The translations under genes and the position numbers were made by a program. From the NCBI RefSeq assembly GCF_001187535.1, contig NZ_LFIO01001065.1, positions 186,001 through 250,000 of the forward strand: a stretch of 64,000 nt of DNA, given 5' to 3'. This document shows, piece after piece, positions 27,689-36,509 of the stretch. Positions within the stretch are counted from its first letter, which is position 1. Each line of letters starts with the position of its first letter. Source of the DNA: Rhizobium ecuadorense (GTDB lineage Bacteria > Pseudomonadota > Alphaproteobacteria > Rhizobiales > Rhizobiaceae). The notes under the pieces are model-generated. The model saw nothing but the letters and a program-made list of their open reading frames with translations. It ran no database searches and was not told where the DNA came from.

Positions 27689-30232
27689 TCAAAGCTCGCG
27701 CAGGACGGGCGCCGCCTTCTGGCCGAGGATGCGCCATGTGCCGATCAGGCCGATGCCGACCGTCAGGACGAGGGCGGTGACGAGTGTCAGCCCCGCCACA
27801 TCGGGCAGGAAGGTTGAGGGCAGGCGCATGATGCGGGCGACGATGAACCAGGCGGCAACGCCGCCGGCCATCAGCGCGAAGATTGCGGTCGCCAGCCCAA
27901 GGATCAGGTATTCGTAGCTGAAGGCGCGAATCAGCATGGCGCGGGTGGCGCCGAGCGTCTTCAGCACCACCGCGTCGTGGGTGCGCGCCCGATTTCCGGC
28001 GGCAAGCGCCCCGGCAAGGACGAGGATCGAGGCGATGAGGGCGACGGAGGCGGCGGCGCGGATCGCGGTCGCAAGCTGCGCCACCAGCTGGTTGACGATG
28101 TCTATCGCGTCCTTGACGCGGACGCTGGTGATCGTTGGATAGGTGTTGGTGACGGATTTCAGGATTGCCGCATCTTCGGCTGGCGTCGAGGAGGGATCGG
28201 TCAGGGTCGCGAGCCACGCATGCGGCGCGCCGCGAAAAGTGTTCGGCGAGAACACCATGACGAAATTGATCGACAGCGATTCCCATTGGACGCGGCGCAG
28301 ATTGGCGATCTTGGCGGTGATGTTGCGGCCGAGCACGTTGACCGTGACCTTGTCGCCGATCTTCAGGCCGAGTTCATGCGCCTCTTCCGAGGAGAAGGAG
28401 ACGAGCGGCTCGCCGCTGTAATCCTTGTCCCACCAGCTGCCTTCGGTCAGCGTGGCATTTTCCGGCAGGGTGTCGGCATAGGTGATGCCGCGATCACCGT
28501 TCAGCACCCAGCGGCCGGCGGCCGGCACGGTCATCTTGCTGACGTCCTCGCCGTTGAAGGCGACGATCCGGCCGCGCAGCATCGGCACCTCCATGAGCTT
28601 GCCCTTCGGTGCCTGCGCCTGGACGAGATCGCGGAAAGCATCGACCTCGGCGCTCTGGATATCGACGAAGAAGAAGTTCGGCGCGCCCTCGTTCATCCGG
28701 CCGGTCAGCTGCTGGCGCAGATTGCCGTCGATCAGGGTCAGCGTCACCAGCAATGCCAGGCCGAGGCCGAGGGAGAGCACCACCGACGGCGTCAGCGCGC
28801 CGGGACGGTGGATGTTGCCGATCGCAAGCCTGAGCGCCGGCGAATTGACGCGCGGGCTGCGGCGCGCAAGCCAGGCAATCGCTGCTGCGACGAGACGCAG
28901 CACGACGAAGGCGAAGACGATCGCGCCGACGAAGACGACGGCGATGAAGCGGTCATAGGCCGTCAGGACGGCAAGGCCGGCAAGGGCGGCCATGAACAGG
29001 GCGGCCAGCAGGATATAGGGCCAGGAGGGCAGGTGGCGAGCTTCGAAGCCCTGCTCGCGGAAGAGTGCGGTTGCCGGCACTTCGCGGGCATGGCCGAGCG
29101 GCAGGATGGCGAAAGCGAGCGTCGTCAGGATGCCGAACAGCGTCGCCAGCAGCAGGGCGCCGGGATAAAGGGTCGGGGTTGTGGAGACCGGCAGGAATTG
29201 CGCCAGGAACTGGGCGGCGAAGATCGGCGACAGGGCGCCGATGACGAGACCGATCAGAATGCCGCCAAGGGCGATGATGGCGATCTGGAAGAGATAGATC
29301 AGAACGACGACCTGGGCCGGCGCGCCCAGGCATTTGAAGGTGGCGATGGTGGTGCGCTTGGAATCGAGGAAGGCGCGCACGGCATTGGCGACACCGACGC
29401 CGCCGACGATCAGCGCGGTGAGGCCGACCAGCGTCAGGAACTGCGAGAAGCGGGTGATGTTTTCGGTGAGTGAGGGCGCGGCGCGGTCGCTGGTGCGGAC
29501 AGCCCAGCCGGCGGAGGGAAATTCCTTGGCGGCGCGCGCCTGGATGCCCGACATTGCGCCCTTGTCTTCCAGCCGGATCTTATAGGCATGTTCGACCAGG
29601 CTTCCCGTCTGGATCAGCCCGGAGGCTTCGAGAGCTCGGCGGCTGACGAGCAGACGCGGCGCAAAGCCGAAACCTTCCGACAGCGCATCCGGCTCGGTTT
29701 TGACAGTGCCGGTGATGCTGAGCTTGACGTTGCCGAGCAGCAATTCGTCGCCGACCGCAAGCCCGAGCCGATCGAGAAGGAGGGGCGCTGCTACCGCGCC
29801 ATAGGTGCCGCCCTGGCCCGAAAGCAGGGCTGCGAGCGGATAGTCCGGCTCGGCCTTGAAGGCGCCGTAAAGCGGGTAGGCGTCGTCGACGGCCTTGACC
29901 TCGACCAGTGCCTGATCGGAACCGTCAGGCTTGCGGGCCATCGAGCGCAGACCAGTCGACACCGAAATGGTGCCCAGGCCCTCGAGGAAACCCATTTCCT
30001 CAGGCGTGGCCTCGCGGTTGTTGAGTTCGAAACGGACGTCGCCGGCCAGCAATTCCTGCCCCTGCGAGGCGATCGTATCGGTGATCGATTGGGAAACGGA
30101 ATTGACGGCGGCGATGGCGCCGGTGCCGAGTGCTATGCAGGCGAGGAAGATGTAGAAGCCGGCAATGCCGCCGCGCAGCTCGCGCAGCGCCAGGCGAAAA
30201 GCAAGCGCGACGCGCGGCGTGACGATGCTCAT
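27689..30232 (-). CDS. ABC transporter permease, YbbP/FtsX-like
   Basis: A large inner-membrane protein of 847 residues with an N-terminal helix, a long periplasmic MacB-type domain, and two FtsX transmembrane blocks (about 250-400 and 720-847), about ten helices in all. This is the layout of YbbP, found with ybbA and tesA in many proteobacteria. It was long suspected to handle lipids or lipoproteins, but the substrate is undefined. ATG 30232 overlaps the ATPase stop by 4 bp, so the two are translationally coupled. Stop codon at 27689. Confidence 0.92.
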   Translation of the reverse strand: MSIVTPRVALAFRLALRELRGGIAGFYIFLACIALGTGAIAAVNSVSQSITDTIASQGQELLAGDVRFELNNREATPEEMGFLEGLGTISVSTGLRSMARKPDGSDQALVEVKAVDDAYPLYGAFKAEPDYPLAALLSGQGGTYGAVAAPLLLDRLGLAVGDELLLGNVKLSITGTVKTEPDALSEGFGFAPRLLVSRRALEASGLIQTGSLVEHAYKIRLEDKGAMSGIQARAAKEFPSAGWAVRTSDRAAPSLTENITRFSQFLTLVGLTALIVGGVGVANAVRAFLDSKRTTIATFKCLGAPAQVVVLIYLFQIAIIALGGILIGLVIGALSPIFAAQFLAQFLPVSTTPTLYPGALLLATLFGILTTLAFAILPLGHAREVPATALFREQGFEARHLPSWPYILLAALFMAALAGLAVLTAYDRFIAVVFVGAIVFAFVVLRLVAAAIAWLARRSPRVNSPALRLAIGNIHRPGALTPSVVLSLGLGLALLVTLTLIDGNLRQQLTGRMNEGAPNFFFVDIQSAEVDAFRDLVQAQAPKGKLMEVPMLRGRIVAFNGEDVSKMTVPAAGRWVLNGDRGITYADTLPENATLTEGSWWDKDYSGEPLVSFSSEEAHELGLKIGDKVTVNVLGRNITAKIANLRRVQWESLSINFVMVFSPNTFRGAPHAWLATLTDPSSTPAEDAAILKSVTNTYPTITSVRVKDAIDIVNQLVAQLATAIRAAASVALIASILVLAGALAAGNRARTHDAVVLKTLGATRAMLIRAFSYEYLILGLATAIFALMAGGVAAWFIVARIMRLPSTFLPDVAGLTLVTALVLTVGIGLIGTWRILGQKAAPVLREL

Positions 30233-30936
30233 GCGATTGCCGCCTCGCTGTGGCGGGCGGCGCTGTCGCCTTCGATCCTGCCGGAACGGACGCGGATCTG
30301 GCGCGAACAGCGGTTTGCCAGCGAGACGTCATGGGTGACGAGAAGCAGGGTCATGCCGCGTTCGGCCTGCTTTGAAAACAGCAGATCGGCGATCTGGCGG
30401 CCGGTCTCTGTATCGAGATTGCCTGTCGGCTCGTCGGCGATCAGCAAAGCGGGCGAAGGGGCGAGCGCCCTGGCGATCGCCACGCGCTGCTGTTCGCCGC
30501 CGGAAAGCTGGCCGGGATAGTGGTTCAGCCGCTCGCCGAGGCCGACCGATTTCAGCTCGCGATGGGCAATCTCGAAGGCGTTGCCGACATTGGCGAGCTC
30601 CAGCGGCACGGCAACGTTTTCCAGCGCCGTCATGTTGGCGATCAGGTGGAAGGACTGAAAGACGATGCCGATGTTGCGGCCGCGGAAATCGGCGACCTGA
30701 TCCTCGCTCAGCGCGTGGAGCGGCGTGTCGTTGATGTTGATTTCGCCGCTGTCGAGCTTTTCCAGCCCGGCAAGCACCATCAGCAGGGTCGACTTGCCGG
30801 AACCGGATGGACCGACGATGCCGACGGATTCACCCGCCGCGATATCGAGATCGATACCCTTCAGCACATGCACGGAAGCCGCCGCACTGCCAAGCGTCAG
30901 ATCGGCGCCCTTCAACTCGATGATGGTTTTTGCCAA
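30229..30936 (-). CDS. ABC transporter ATP-binding protein, YbbA-like
   Basis: The ATPase partner of the downstream FtsX-like permease, LolD/MacB class, 235 residues. Motifs: Walker A GPSGSGKST, Q-loop GIVFQSFHLIANMTALENV, signature LSGGEQQRVAIARAL, Walker B LLIADEPTGNLD and the H-loop LVTHD. The start is taken as TTG 30936 (LAKTIIELKG), preceded by AGGGCG. No ATG gives a family-like N-terminus. It is divergent from tesA, the classical neighbour of ybbAP. Confidence 0.93.
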   Translation of the reverse strand: MAKTIIELKGADLTLGSAAASVHVLKGIDLDIAAGESVGIVGPSGSGKSTLLMVLAGLEKLDSGEININDTPLHALSEDQVADFRGRNIGIVFQSFHLIANMTALENVAVPLELANVGNAFEIAHRELKSVGLGERLNHYPGQLSGGEQQRVAIARALAPSPALLIADEPTGNLDTETGRQIADLLFSKQAERGMTLLLVTHDVSLANRCSRQIRVRSGRIEGDSAARHSEAAIA

Positions 30937-31008
30937 CAGAAATCGCCCTATATAAATCCATAACGAAACAGCCGCATAACGGCACTTCGCCAATCTAGGG
31001 AAGCCAGA

Positions 31009-31653
31009 ATGAGATTTAAAGTTGCCGCGCTTCAATTCACCGTCATTGCCGCCTCGCTGATCTTTGCCGCCGCAGCCAATGCCCGGACGATCAATCTCGT
31101 CGGTTTTGGGGACAGCTTGATGGCGGGCTACCAATTGCCACCCGGCGACGGTTTTCCGGAAAAGCTGCAGGTGGTCCTGAAGGCGAAGGGGCTCGACGTC
31201 ACCATTGCCAATGCCGGGGTTTCCGGCGACACGACGACAGGGGGGCTTGCACGGATCGACTGGTCGATACCCGACGGCACCGACGGCGTCATTCTGGAGC
31301 TCGGCGCCAATGATGCGCTGCGCGGCATCCCGCCTGAGGAAAGCGAGAAGAACCTCGATCAGATGATTGCCCGGCTAAAGCAGCGCGGCATCGCCATACT
31401 GCTCGTCGGCATGATGGCGCCGCCGAACATGGGCGCGGATTATGCCGCACGCTTCAATCCGATCTACCGGAAGCTTTCGGAAAAACACGGGGTTCCGCTT
31501 TACGGCTTCTTCCTCGACGGTGTGGCGCTCGATGCGGGGCTGAAACTCGACGACGGGATGCATCCGAATGCGAAGGGCGTCGATGTCATGGTTCAGAAGA
31601 TGGAAACCGATGTCACAAATTTCGTCGGGACGATTTCTTCTGTGAAGAAATAG
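31009..31653 (+). CDS. tesA: SGNH-type arylesterase / acyl-CoA thioesterase I (TesA-like)
   Basis: A periplasmic SGNH hydrolase of 214 residues. After a signal peptide (to about AANA-RT) come the four blocks: GDSLMAGY (nucleophile Ser), NAGVSGDTT (Gly), GANDALRG (Asn) and DGMHPNAKG (Asp-x-x-His). TesA cleaves thioesters and aryl esters. It is divergently arranged with the ybbAP-like genes, the same association as in E. coli. ATG 31009 is in good context. Confidence 0.93.
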   Translation: MRFKVAALQFTVIAASLIFAAAANARTINLVGFGDSLMAGYQLPPGDGFPEKLQVVLKAKGLDVTIANAGVSGDTTTGGLARIDWSIPDGTDGVILELGANDALRGIPPEESEKNLDQMIARLKQRGIAILLVGMMAPPNMGADYAARFNPIYRKLSEKHGVPLYGFFLDGVALDAGLKLDDGMHPNAKGVDVMVQKMETDVTNFVGTISSVKK

Positions 31654-31721
31654 GGGCTTGCGCGGTCATTGATTGCATGATTCCGTGTAAGCACCTGCAA
31701 AAGATTCGGGGAGTGCTCGTT

Positions 31722-32315
31722 ATGCCGAGACTGTTTACCGCCCTCGAAATTCCGCGCAATGCGGCGATGAGCCTTTCATTGCTGCGCGGTGGCCTCCCCG
31801 GAGCACGATGGATCGATGTGGAGAATTACCACATCACCCTGCGCTTCATCGGTGATGTCGACGGCCGCACGGCCGATGAAATCGTAGAACGCCTCGACCG
31901 GATCGACCGGCCGGAATTCCAGTTCCGGCTCGAAGGCATTGGTTCCTTCGGCTCGAAGAAACCGCATTCGGTCTGGGCCGGCGTCTCGCAATCGCCGGAG
32001 ATGTACGCTCTGCAGGGCGAGATCGAGCGCATCTGCCAGCGCATCGGCCTGCCGCCGGATCCGCGCAAATTCACGCCGCATGTGACGCTGGCGCGGCTCA
32101 AATCGTCGCGGCTCGACGATGTCGTGCAATATCTGGCCGGACGCGGCAACTTCCACACATCAACCTTCACGGCGCCGCGTTTCGTGCTGCTGTCGTCACG
32201 CGAATCGGTCGGCGGCGGGCCCTACCTCACCGAGGAAGTGTTCCCGTTGCACGAGGCGCGCTCGGCGCCCAGCGCTTCGAGCAGGGTGCTGCAGCCGGTC
32301 AAGAGCCTGGTATAG
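31722..32315 (+). CDS. thpR: RNA 2',3'-cyclic phosphodiesterase (2H family, ThpR)
   Basis: A 2H-phosphoesterase of 197 residues that opens 2',3'-cyclic phosphates and in vitro ligates tRNA halves. The two HxT motifs are HITL at residues 37-40 and HVTL at 120-123, flanked by the expected RFIGDV and ARLKSSR. ATG 31722 starts MPRLFTALEIP; the frame is open back to 31677. Its 3' 94 bp overlap the 3' end of the tyrosine phosphatase gene on the other strand. Confidence 0.92.
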   Translation: MPRLFTALEIPRNAAMSLSLLRGGLPGARWIDVENYHITLRFIGDVDGRTADEIVERLDRIDRPEFQFRLEGIGSFGSKKPHSVWAGVSQSPEMYALQGEIERICQRIGLPPDPRKFTPHVTLARLKSSRLDDVVQYLAGRGNFHTSTFTAPRFVLLSSRESVGGGPYLTEEVFPLHEARSAPSASSRVLQPVKSLV

Positions 32316-32722
32316 ACCAGCTCGAAACCTGCCGGGCCGCCATTATAGGGATCGGGAATATCCTCTCCGGTTCCAAGCGCGATATCGCCGAAGAGGTGGA
32401 GGGTCGCCTCAGGCGGCGCGATCATTTCGAGCGCCGCCACATTGTCGCGGTCCATGGCCACGATCAGATCGAAATCCCTGAAATCGCTGGAGCGGATTCG
32501 GCGGGCGCGTTGCCCGGATATATCGATACCGTGGCTTTTCGCGGTGGCGATCGACCGCCGGTCAGGCTGCTCGCCTTCATGCCAGCCGCCGGTGCCGGCG
32601 GAATCGATCGCGAAACGGCCGGTCAAACCTGCCTCGGCGACGAGATGGTTGAAAATTCCCTCCGCGAGCGGAGAGCGGCATATATTGCCCATACAGACGA
32701 AGAGGATATTGATAGGCGTCAT
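32222..32722 (-). CDS. Low-molecular-weight protein-tyrosine phosphatase
   Basis: A 166-residue phosphatase. The active-site loop is VCMGNICRSP (Cys 10, Arg 16), and the catalytic Asp is in IPDPYNGG near residue 126. LMW-PTPs act on phosphotyrosine proteins, often exopolysaccharide kinases; no such partner is adjacent. ATG 32722 begins MTPINILFV. The last about 30 codons run antisense into thpR. It is divergent from the pterin dehydratase gene, with only 33 bp between the starts. Confidence 0.92.
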   Translation of the reverse strand: MTPINILFVCMGNICRSPLAEGIFNHLVAEAGLTGRFAIDSAGTGGWHEGEQPDRRSIATAKSHGIDISGQRARRIRSSDFRDFDLIVAMDRDNVAALEMIAPPEATLHLFGDIALGTGEDIPDPYNGGPAGFELVYTRLLTGCSTLLEALGAERASCNGNTSSVR

Positions 32723-32755
32723 CGGCGACCTGTCGACAGATGAGAGGAGCATGGC

Positions 32756-33061
32756 ATGAAAATGGAAAGACTGGAACGGACGGCGGTCGAGGCTGAAATG
32801 GCCGGGCTTGCGGGCTGGGCACTCAATGACGCGGCCTCTGCGATATCGAGGACGTTCAAGTTTGCAAACTTTGTCGAGGCTTTCGGCTTCATGACCGAGG
32901 CAGCGATTAGGGCGGAAAAGCTCAACCACCATCCCGAATGGTTCAACGTCTATTCCAGGGTGGATGTGACGCTGAATACGCATGATGCCGGCGGGCTGAC
33001 GGAGCTGGATTTCAAGCTCGCCAAGGCGATGGACAAGGCCGCGGCCCGACGCGGCGTTTGA
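32756..33061 (+). CDS. phhB: 4a-hydroxytetrahydrobiopterin dehydratase (PCD/DCoH)
   Basis: A 101-residue pterin-4a-carbinolamine dehydratase, which recycles the pterin cofactor of aromatic amino acid hydroxylases. The family motif EKLNHHPEW is present at about residues 54-62, together with [17 protein letters not shown]. No phenylalanine hydroxylase gene is nearby; many rhizobia keep PCD as a stand-alone gene with a proposed role in molybdopterin or folate chemistry. The start ATG 32756 lies beyond an AGAGGAG. Confidence 0.93.
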   Translation: MKMERLERTAVEAEMAGLAGWALNDAASAISRTFKFANFVEAFGFMTEAAIRAEKLNHHPEWFNVYSRVDVTLNTHDAGGLTELDFKLAKAMDKAAARRGV

Positions 33062-33132
33062 AAGCCAGGCCGATTGAAAGGGGCCGATTGAAAGAGTGGG
33101 CGCCATCACCATATGTTCGCAGGGACGAAAGG

Positions 33133-33534
33133 ATGGAAGGGATGGACGAGGTCAAGTTCGGGGAAATCCTGTTGCCAGGTGACGAGGACACCCAGAGCCG
33201 GCGGGAGAAGACGGTGCGGCAGAAATTCTGGCCGACCTTCCGCCGCGCCGTGCGGCAGATTCCGTTCTCACGCGATGTCGTCGCCGGCTTCTACTGCGCG
33301 CTCGATCCGCAGACGCCGACGAAGGTGCGCGGCGTGCTGCTTGCGGCACTTGCCTACTTCGTCATGCCGATCGACATGATCCCGGATGTTTTCGCCGTCA
33401 TCGGCTTTTCCGACGACATCGCCGTGCTCTCGGCCGCCTTCGCCATGGTGCGCGGCCATATCCGCCCGGGTCACTATGAGGCGGCCGACCGCGTTCTGGC
33501 CGACCGGACCGAAGAAGCCATGAAAACTATTTAA
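33133..33534 (+). CDS. YkvA/DUF1232 family protein
   Basis: A protein of about 133 residues with one DUF1232 unit: LLAALAYFVMPIDMIPDVFAVIGFSDDIAVL, seen as FVMPIDMIPD and GFSDDIAVL. This forms a re-entrant or transmembrane hairpin. Function unknown. ATG 33133 was chosen over TTG 33058 and ATG 33142 because a purine-rich GCAGGGACGAAAGG precedes it, but this is not certain. It follows phhB by about 70 bp and meets the sigma factor gene tail to tail, with a 4-bp stop overlap. Confidence 0.85.
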   Translation: MEGMDEVKFGEILLPGDEDTQSRREKTVRQKFWPTFRRAVRQIPFSRDVVAGFYCALDPQTPTKVRGVLLAALAYFVMPIDMIPDVFAVIGFSDDIAVLSAAFAMVRGHIRPGHYEAADRVLADRTEEAMKTI

Positions 33535-34091
33535 GCGCTTTCGCGCTCCAGCACCTTGCGGAGCTTGCCGAAGGCAAGCCGGATGCGCGATTTCACCGTG
33601 CCGAGCGGTAGCCCGGTCGCTTCGGCGATCTCCGAATGTGATTGACCGAGGAAGAAGGCGGCGCGCAGCATCTCGCGCTGCTCTTCCGGCAACTGGCCGA
33701 CGGCGGCGCGTATCCTGGCGTCGCGATCGTCATTGGCGACGATTTCTTCGGCGCCGATCTCGGCCGGCGGCTGCAAGGCCGGGTCGGTCTCGTCGAAGAT
33801 GCGGGTGTTGATGCGGCGCTGCTGGTCGATGCGGCGGTTGCGGGCAATGCGGAAAAGCCAGGTCGAGAGTGACGATCGTGTCGCATCGTAGAGATCCGCC
33901 TTGTGCCAGAGCACGATCATGATCTCCTGAACCAGCTCCTCGGCCTCGGCATTCGTCATCTTCTGGCGCATCAGCCAGGCTTTCAGCCGGGGTGCGAAAT
34001 AGTCGAACAGGATGGAAAAGGCCTGCTGGTCGCGATCTCTGGCGACGGCCTTCGCGAGGGCAGCGAAACGCTGTCTTTCCTCGGCATCCAT
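33531..34091 (-). CDS. ECF-type RNA polymerase sigma factor
   Basis: A 186-residue group IV sigma factor. Region 2 spans about 25-90 (FDYFAPRLKAWLMRQ, AEELVQEIMIVLWHKA, STWLFRIARNRRID) and region 4 about 130-180 (PEEQREMLRAAFFLGQSHSEIAE, LPLGTVKSRIRLAFGKLRK, split here by omission). No anti-sigma factor (ChrR-type or transmembrane) follows, since the next gene is convergent. Nothing suitable lies on the other side either. The start ATG 34091 is natural. Confidence 0.92.
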   Translation of the reverse strand: MDAEERQRFAALAKAVARDRDQQAFSILFDYFAPRLKAWLMRQKMTNAEAEELVQEIMIVLWHKADLYDATRSSLSTWLFRIARNRRIDQQRRINTRIFDETDPALQPPAEIGAEEIVANDDRDARIRAAVGQLPEEQREMLRAAFFLGQSHSEIAEATGLPLGTVKSRIRLAFGKLRKVLERESA

Positions 34092-34426
34092 GTCCCCTCA
34101 CGAGCCCCCTGCGGCAATAATTTCGTACCGGATTTCCAAGTCTTACTGAGGTACAACGGATTTGGGAAAGGTCAAACTCTTGCCTGAATCTTTGTGTCTT
34201 AAATTCAGCCGAACGGACGGCCAGTGCCATCGGGGCACGGTGTCACGGCCGATACCGTCAAAGGGGCGAAAATTGATACCCGAGCTCAAATGACACAGGC
34301 AGATACAAATCGCAGCCATTGTTGACCATTTGGTAACCTGAATTAAGTCAAAATAAAGCAGATCGTGATTATGCGGCGCCCGCTATGATCGCTTCGGGCC
34401 TTGATCGCAAGAACCGGCAGGAATCC
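34092..34426. other. Divergent promoter region, sigma factor / IalB gene
   Basis: About 335 bp without a gene, relatively AT-rich. It contains TTGACC at two places that could be -35 elements, one facing each gene, but matching -10 elements are weak. No clear ECF-type GGAAC box was found. Nothing else stands out. Confidence 0.4.
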
Positions 34427-34939
34427 ATGTTTGTAAAAAGTATCGTATCCGCTCTCGCACTCACCCTTGTCACGGCCGGAGTTGCGGCAGCGCAGCAGGC
34501 CGCCGCGCCGAACCGCATCCAGCAGTTCCAGGCATGGGGCGCCTACTCCTACAAGTCGGGCGCCAGCACCGTCTGCTACGTGCTGTCCGTTCCGACAGCA
34601 AAGCAGCCGGCAAGCGTCGACCATGGCGATAACTTCTTCATCGTCTCGCAGCGTCCGGGCCAGAACATCTCCTACGAACCGCAGGCGATGATGGGCTACA
34701 CGGTGAAGGAAAATTCGAAGATCAACGTCGTCATAGACAACAAGACCTTCGTGATGTTCACCAAGGACAAGGCCGGCTGGGTCGAAAATGCGGCGCAGGA
34801 GCCCGCTCTCGTCGCGGCAATGAAAACCGGTCATTCGATGACGGTGAACGCCGTTTCGCGCAAGGGCACCGGCACTTCCTACAGCTATTCGCTCTCGGGC
34901 ATCTCGGCTGCGCTGAAGCAGATCGAAAGCTGCAAGTAA
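34427..34939 (+). CDS. Invasion-associated locus B (IalB) family protein
   Basis: A secreted protein of 170 residues with a signal peptide (ALALTLVTAGVAAAQQ). The mature part has the IalB layout: FQAWGAYSY, a cysteine in STVCYVLSVP, FFIVSQRPGQNISYEP, FTKDKAGWV and a final ESCK cysteine that probably pairs with the first. IalB in Bartonella affects erythrocyte invasion; in free-living rhizobia the family is common and its role is unclear. ATG 34427 follows CAGGAATCC. It is probably expressed alone. Confidence 0.9.
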   Translation: MFVKSIVSALALTLVTAGVAAAQQAAAPNRIQQFQAWGAYSYKSGASTVCYVLSVPTAKQPASVDHGDNFFIVSQRPGQNISYEPQAMMGYTVKENSKINVVIDNKTFVMFTKDKAGWVENAAQEPALVAAMKTGHSMTVNAVSRKGTGTSYSYSLSGISAALKQIESCK

Positions 34940-34966
34940 GCGCTCTCCAGCCGCAGAGTTTCAGGG

Positions 34967-34995
34967 GGCCGGCCTTGCGCCGGCCTTCGTCATTT
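34967..34995 (+). terminator. Probable terminator of the IalB gene
   Basis: GGCCGGC at 34967-34973 pairs with GCCGGCC at 34979-34985 around a CTTGC loop, followed by a weak T-rich tail (TTCGTCATTTC). It lies 28 bp after the stop. Confidence 0.6.
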
Positions 34996-35186
34996 CTATC
35001 TCTAGTGACGCGCGGGCAAAATGATGCTAAAGGGCGCGCCAACAGCGGACAGATCGCGATATCAGTCGCCGTTCCGCCATTCAATTTCTGCCAATGTGCC
35101 GTCATGCGCCTCACCTCTTCCGGCTTGCTCCTGAAGTCCGCGGGCTTGCGGGGCGGTTACGTGTTTGAATTCGGGATCTGAAGACT

Positions 35187-36416
35187 ATGTCCGTCATGGA
35201 TGCGATTGACGTCACCAAGCCGCAGGCGCCGCACGCCTCTCCCGGCACCGAAAAGCCTTCTTTGATCGGGCTTTCGCGCGAGGAAATGGGGGCGGCGCTC
35301 CGGGAAAAGGGCGTGGCCGAGAAGCAGATCAAGATGCGCGTCGCGCAGCTCTGGAACTGGATCTATGTGCGCGGGGTTTCCGATTTCGACCATATGACGA
35401 ATGTCGCCAAGGACATGCGCGAGATGCTGAAGCAGCATTTCACCATCGCGCGTCCTGAGATCGTCGAGGAGCAGGTCTCGAACGACGGCACACGCAAATG
35501 GCTGCTGCGTTTTCCCCCGCGGGGCGCCGGCCGCCCGGTCGAGATCGAAGCCGTCTATATCCCGGAAGAGGGTCGCGGCACGCTGTGCATCTCCAGCCAG
35601 GTCGGCTGCACGCTCACCTGTTCTTTCTGTCACACCGGGACACAGCGGCTGGTGCGCAACCTGACGGCTGAGGAAATTCTGTCGCAGCTGCTGCTTGCCC
35701 GCGACCGGCTCGGCGACTTCCCGGATCGTGAAGCGCCGCAGGGTACGATCATGCCTGCCGAGGGCCGCAAGGTCAGCAACATCGTGATGATGGGCATGGG
35801 CGAGCCGCTCTATAATTTCGACGCCGTCAAGCAGGCTTTGCTGATCGCCACCGATGGCGACGGCCTGTCGCTGTCCAGGCGCCGGGTAACGCTGTCCACC
35901 TCCGGTGTCGTGCCGGAGATTTTTCGCACCGGCGAGGAGATCGGCGTCATGCTGGCGATCTCGCTGCATGCGGTGCGCGACGACCTGCGCGACATTCTGG
36001 TGCCGATCAACAAGAAGTATCCGCTGAAGGAACTGATCGAGGCGTGCAAGGCCTATCCCGGCCTTTCCAATGCGCGGCGCATCACCTTCGAATATGTGAT
36101 GCTGAAGGATGTCAACGACAGCCTTGAGGACGCCAAAGGGCTGATCAAGCTCTTGAAGGGCGTGCCGGCGAAGATCAACCTCATTCCGTTTAACCCCTGG
36201 CCGGGCACCAACTACCAATGTTCCGACTGGGAGCAGATCGAGAAGTTCGCCGATTTCATCAATTCGGCAGGTTACGCCTCGCCGATCCGCACGCCGCGCG
36301 GCCGCGACATTCTTGCCGCCTGCGGCCAGCTGAAATCGGAGTCTGAGCGCATGCGCAAGACCGAGCGCCTGGCCTTCGAGGCGATGATGATTGCCAATCA
36401 TGGCGCCGACGACTGA
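35187..36416 (+). CDS. rlmN: Dual-specificity RNA methyltransferase RlmN
   Basis: A radical-SAM enzyme that makes 2-methyladenosine at A2503 of 23S rRNA and A37 of some tRNAs. At 409 residues it has normal length. The cluster motif is CTLTCSFC (about residue 145), followed by [14 protein letters not shown]. The GMGEPLYN and [10 protein letters not shown] blocks are clear, and the methyl-carrying catalytic Cys is in the C-terminal [15 protein letters not shown] 35187 starts the protein. A single gene. Confidence 0.96.
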   Translation: MSVMDAIDVTKPQAPHASPGTEKPSLIGLSREEMGAALREKGVAEKQIKMRVAQLWNWIYVRGVSDFDHMTNVAKDMREMLKQHFTIARPEIVEEQVSNDGTRKWLLRFPPRGAGRPVEIEAVYIPEEGRGTLCISSQVGCTLTCSFCHTGTQRLVRNLTAEEILSQLLLARDRLGDFPDREAPQGTIMPAEGRKVSNIVMMGMGEPLYNFDAVKQALLIATDGDGLSLSRRRVTLSTSGVVPEIFRTGEEIGVMLAISLHAVRDDLRDILVPINKKYPLKELIEACKAYPGLSNARRITFEYVMLKDVNDSLEDAKGLIKLLKGVPAKINLIPFNPWPGTNYQCSDWEQIEKFADFINSAGYASPIRTPRGRDILAACGQLKSESERMRKTERLAFEAMMIANHGADD

Positions 36417-36509
36417 TCAGCAAGTTTGATCCTCGCTACAATTCTCCTGCATTGATTTAAGCATGCGCTTTTCCTAATAGTGCCGCCAAAATCAATCAGG
36501 AGGATACAA

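Noticed and set aside
27977..29473. A 498-codon plus-strand frame opposite the FtsX-like permease
   Set aside because: Asp/Arg/Gly-rich antisense product with no domain; the permease is clear on the other strand.
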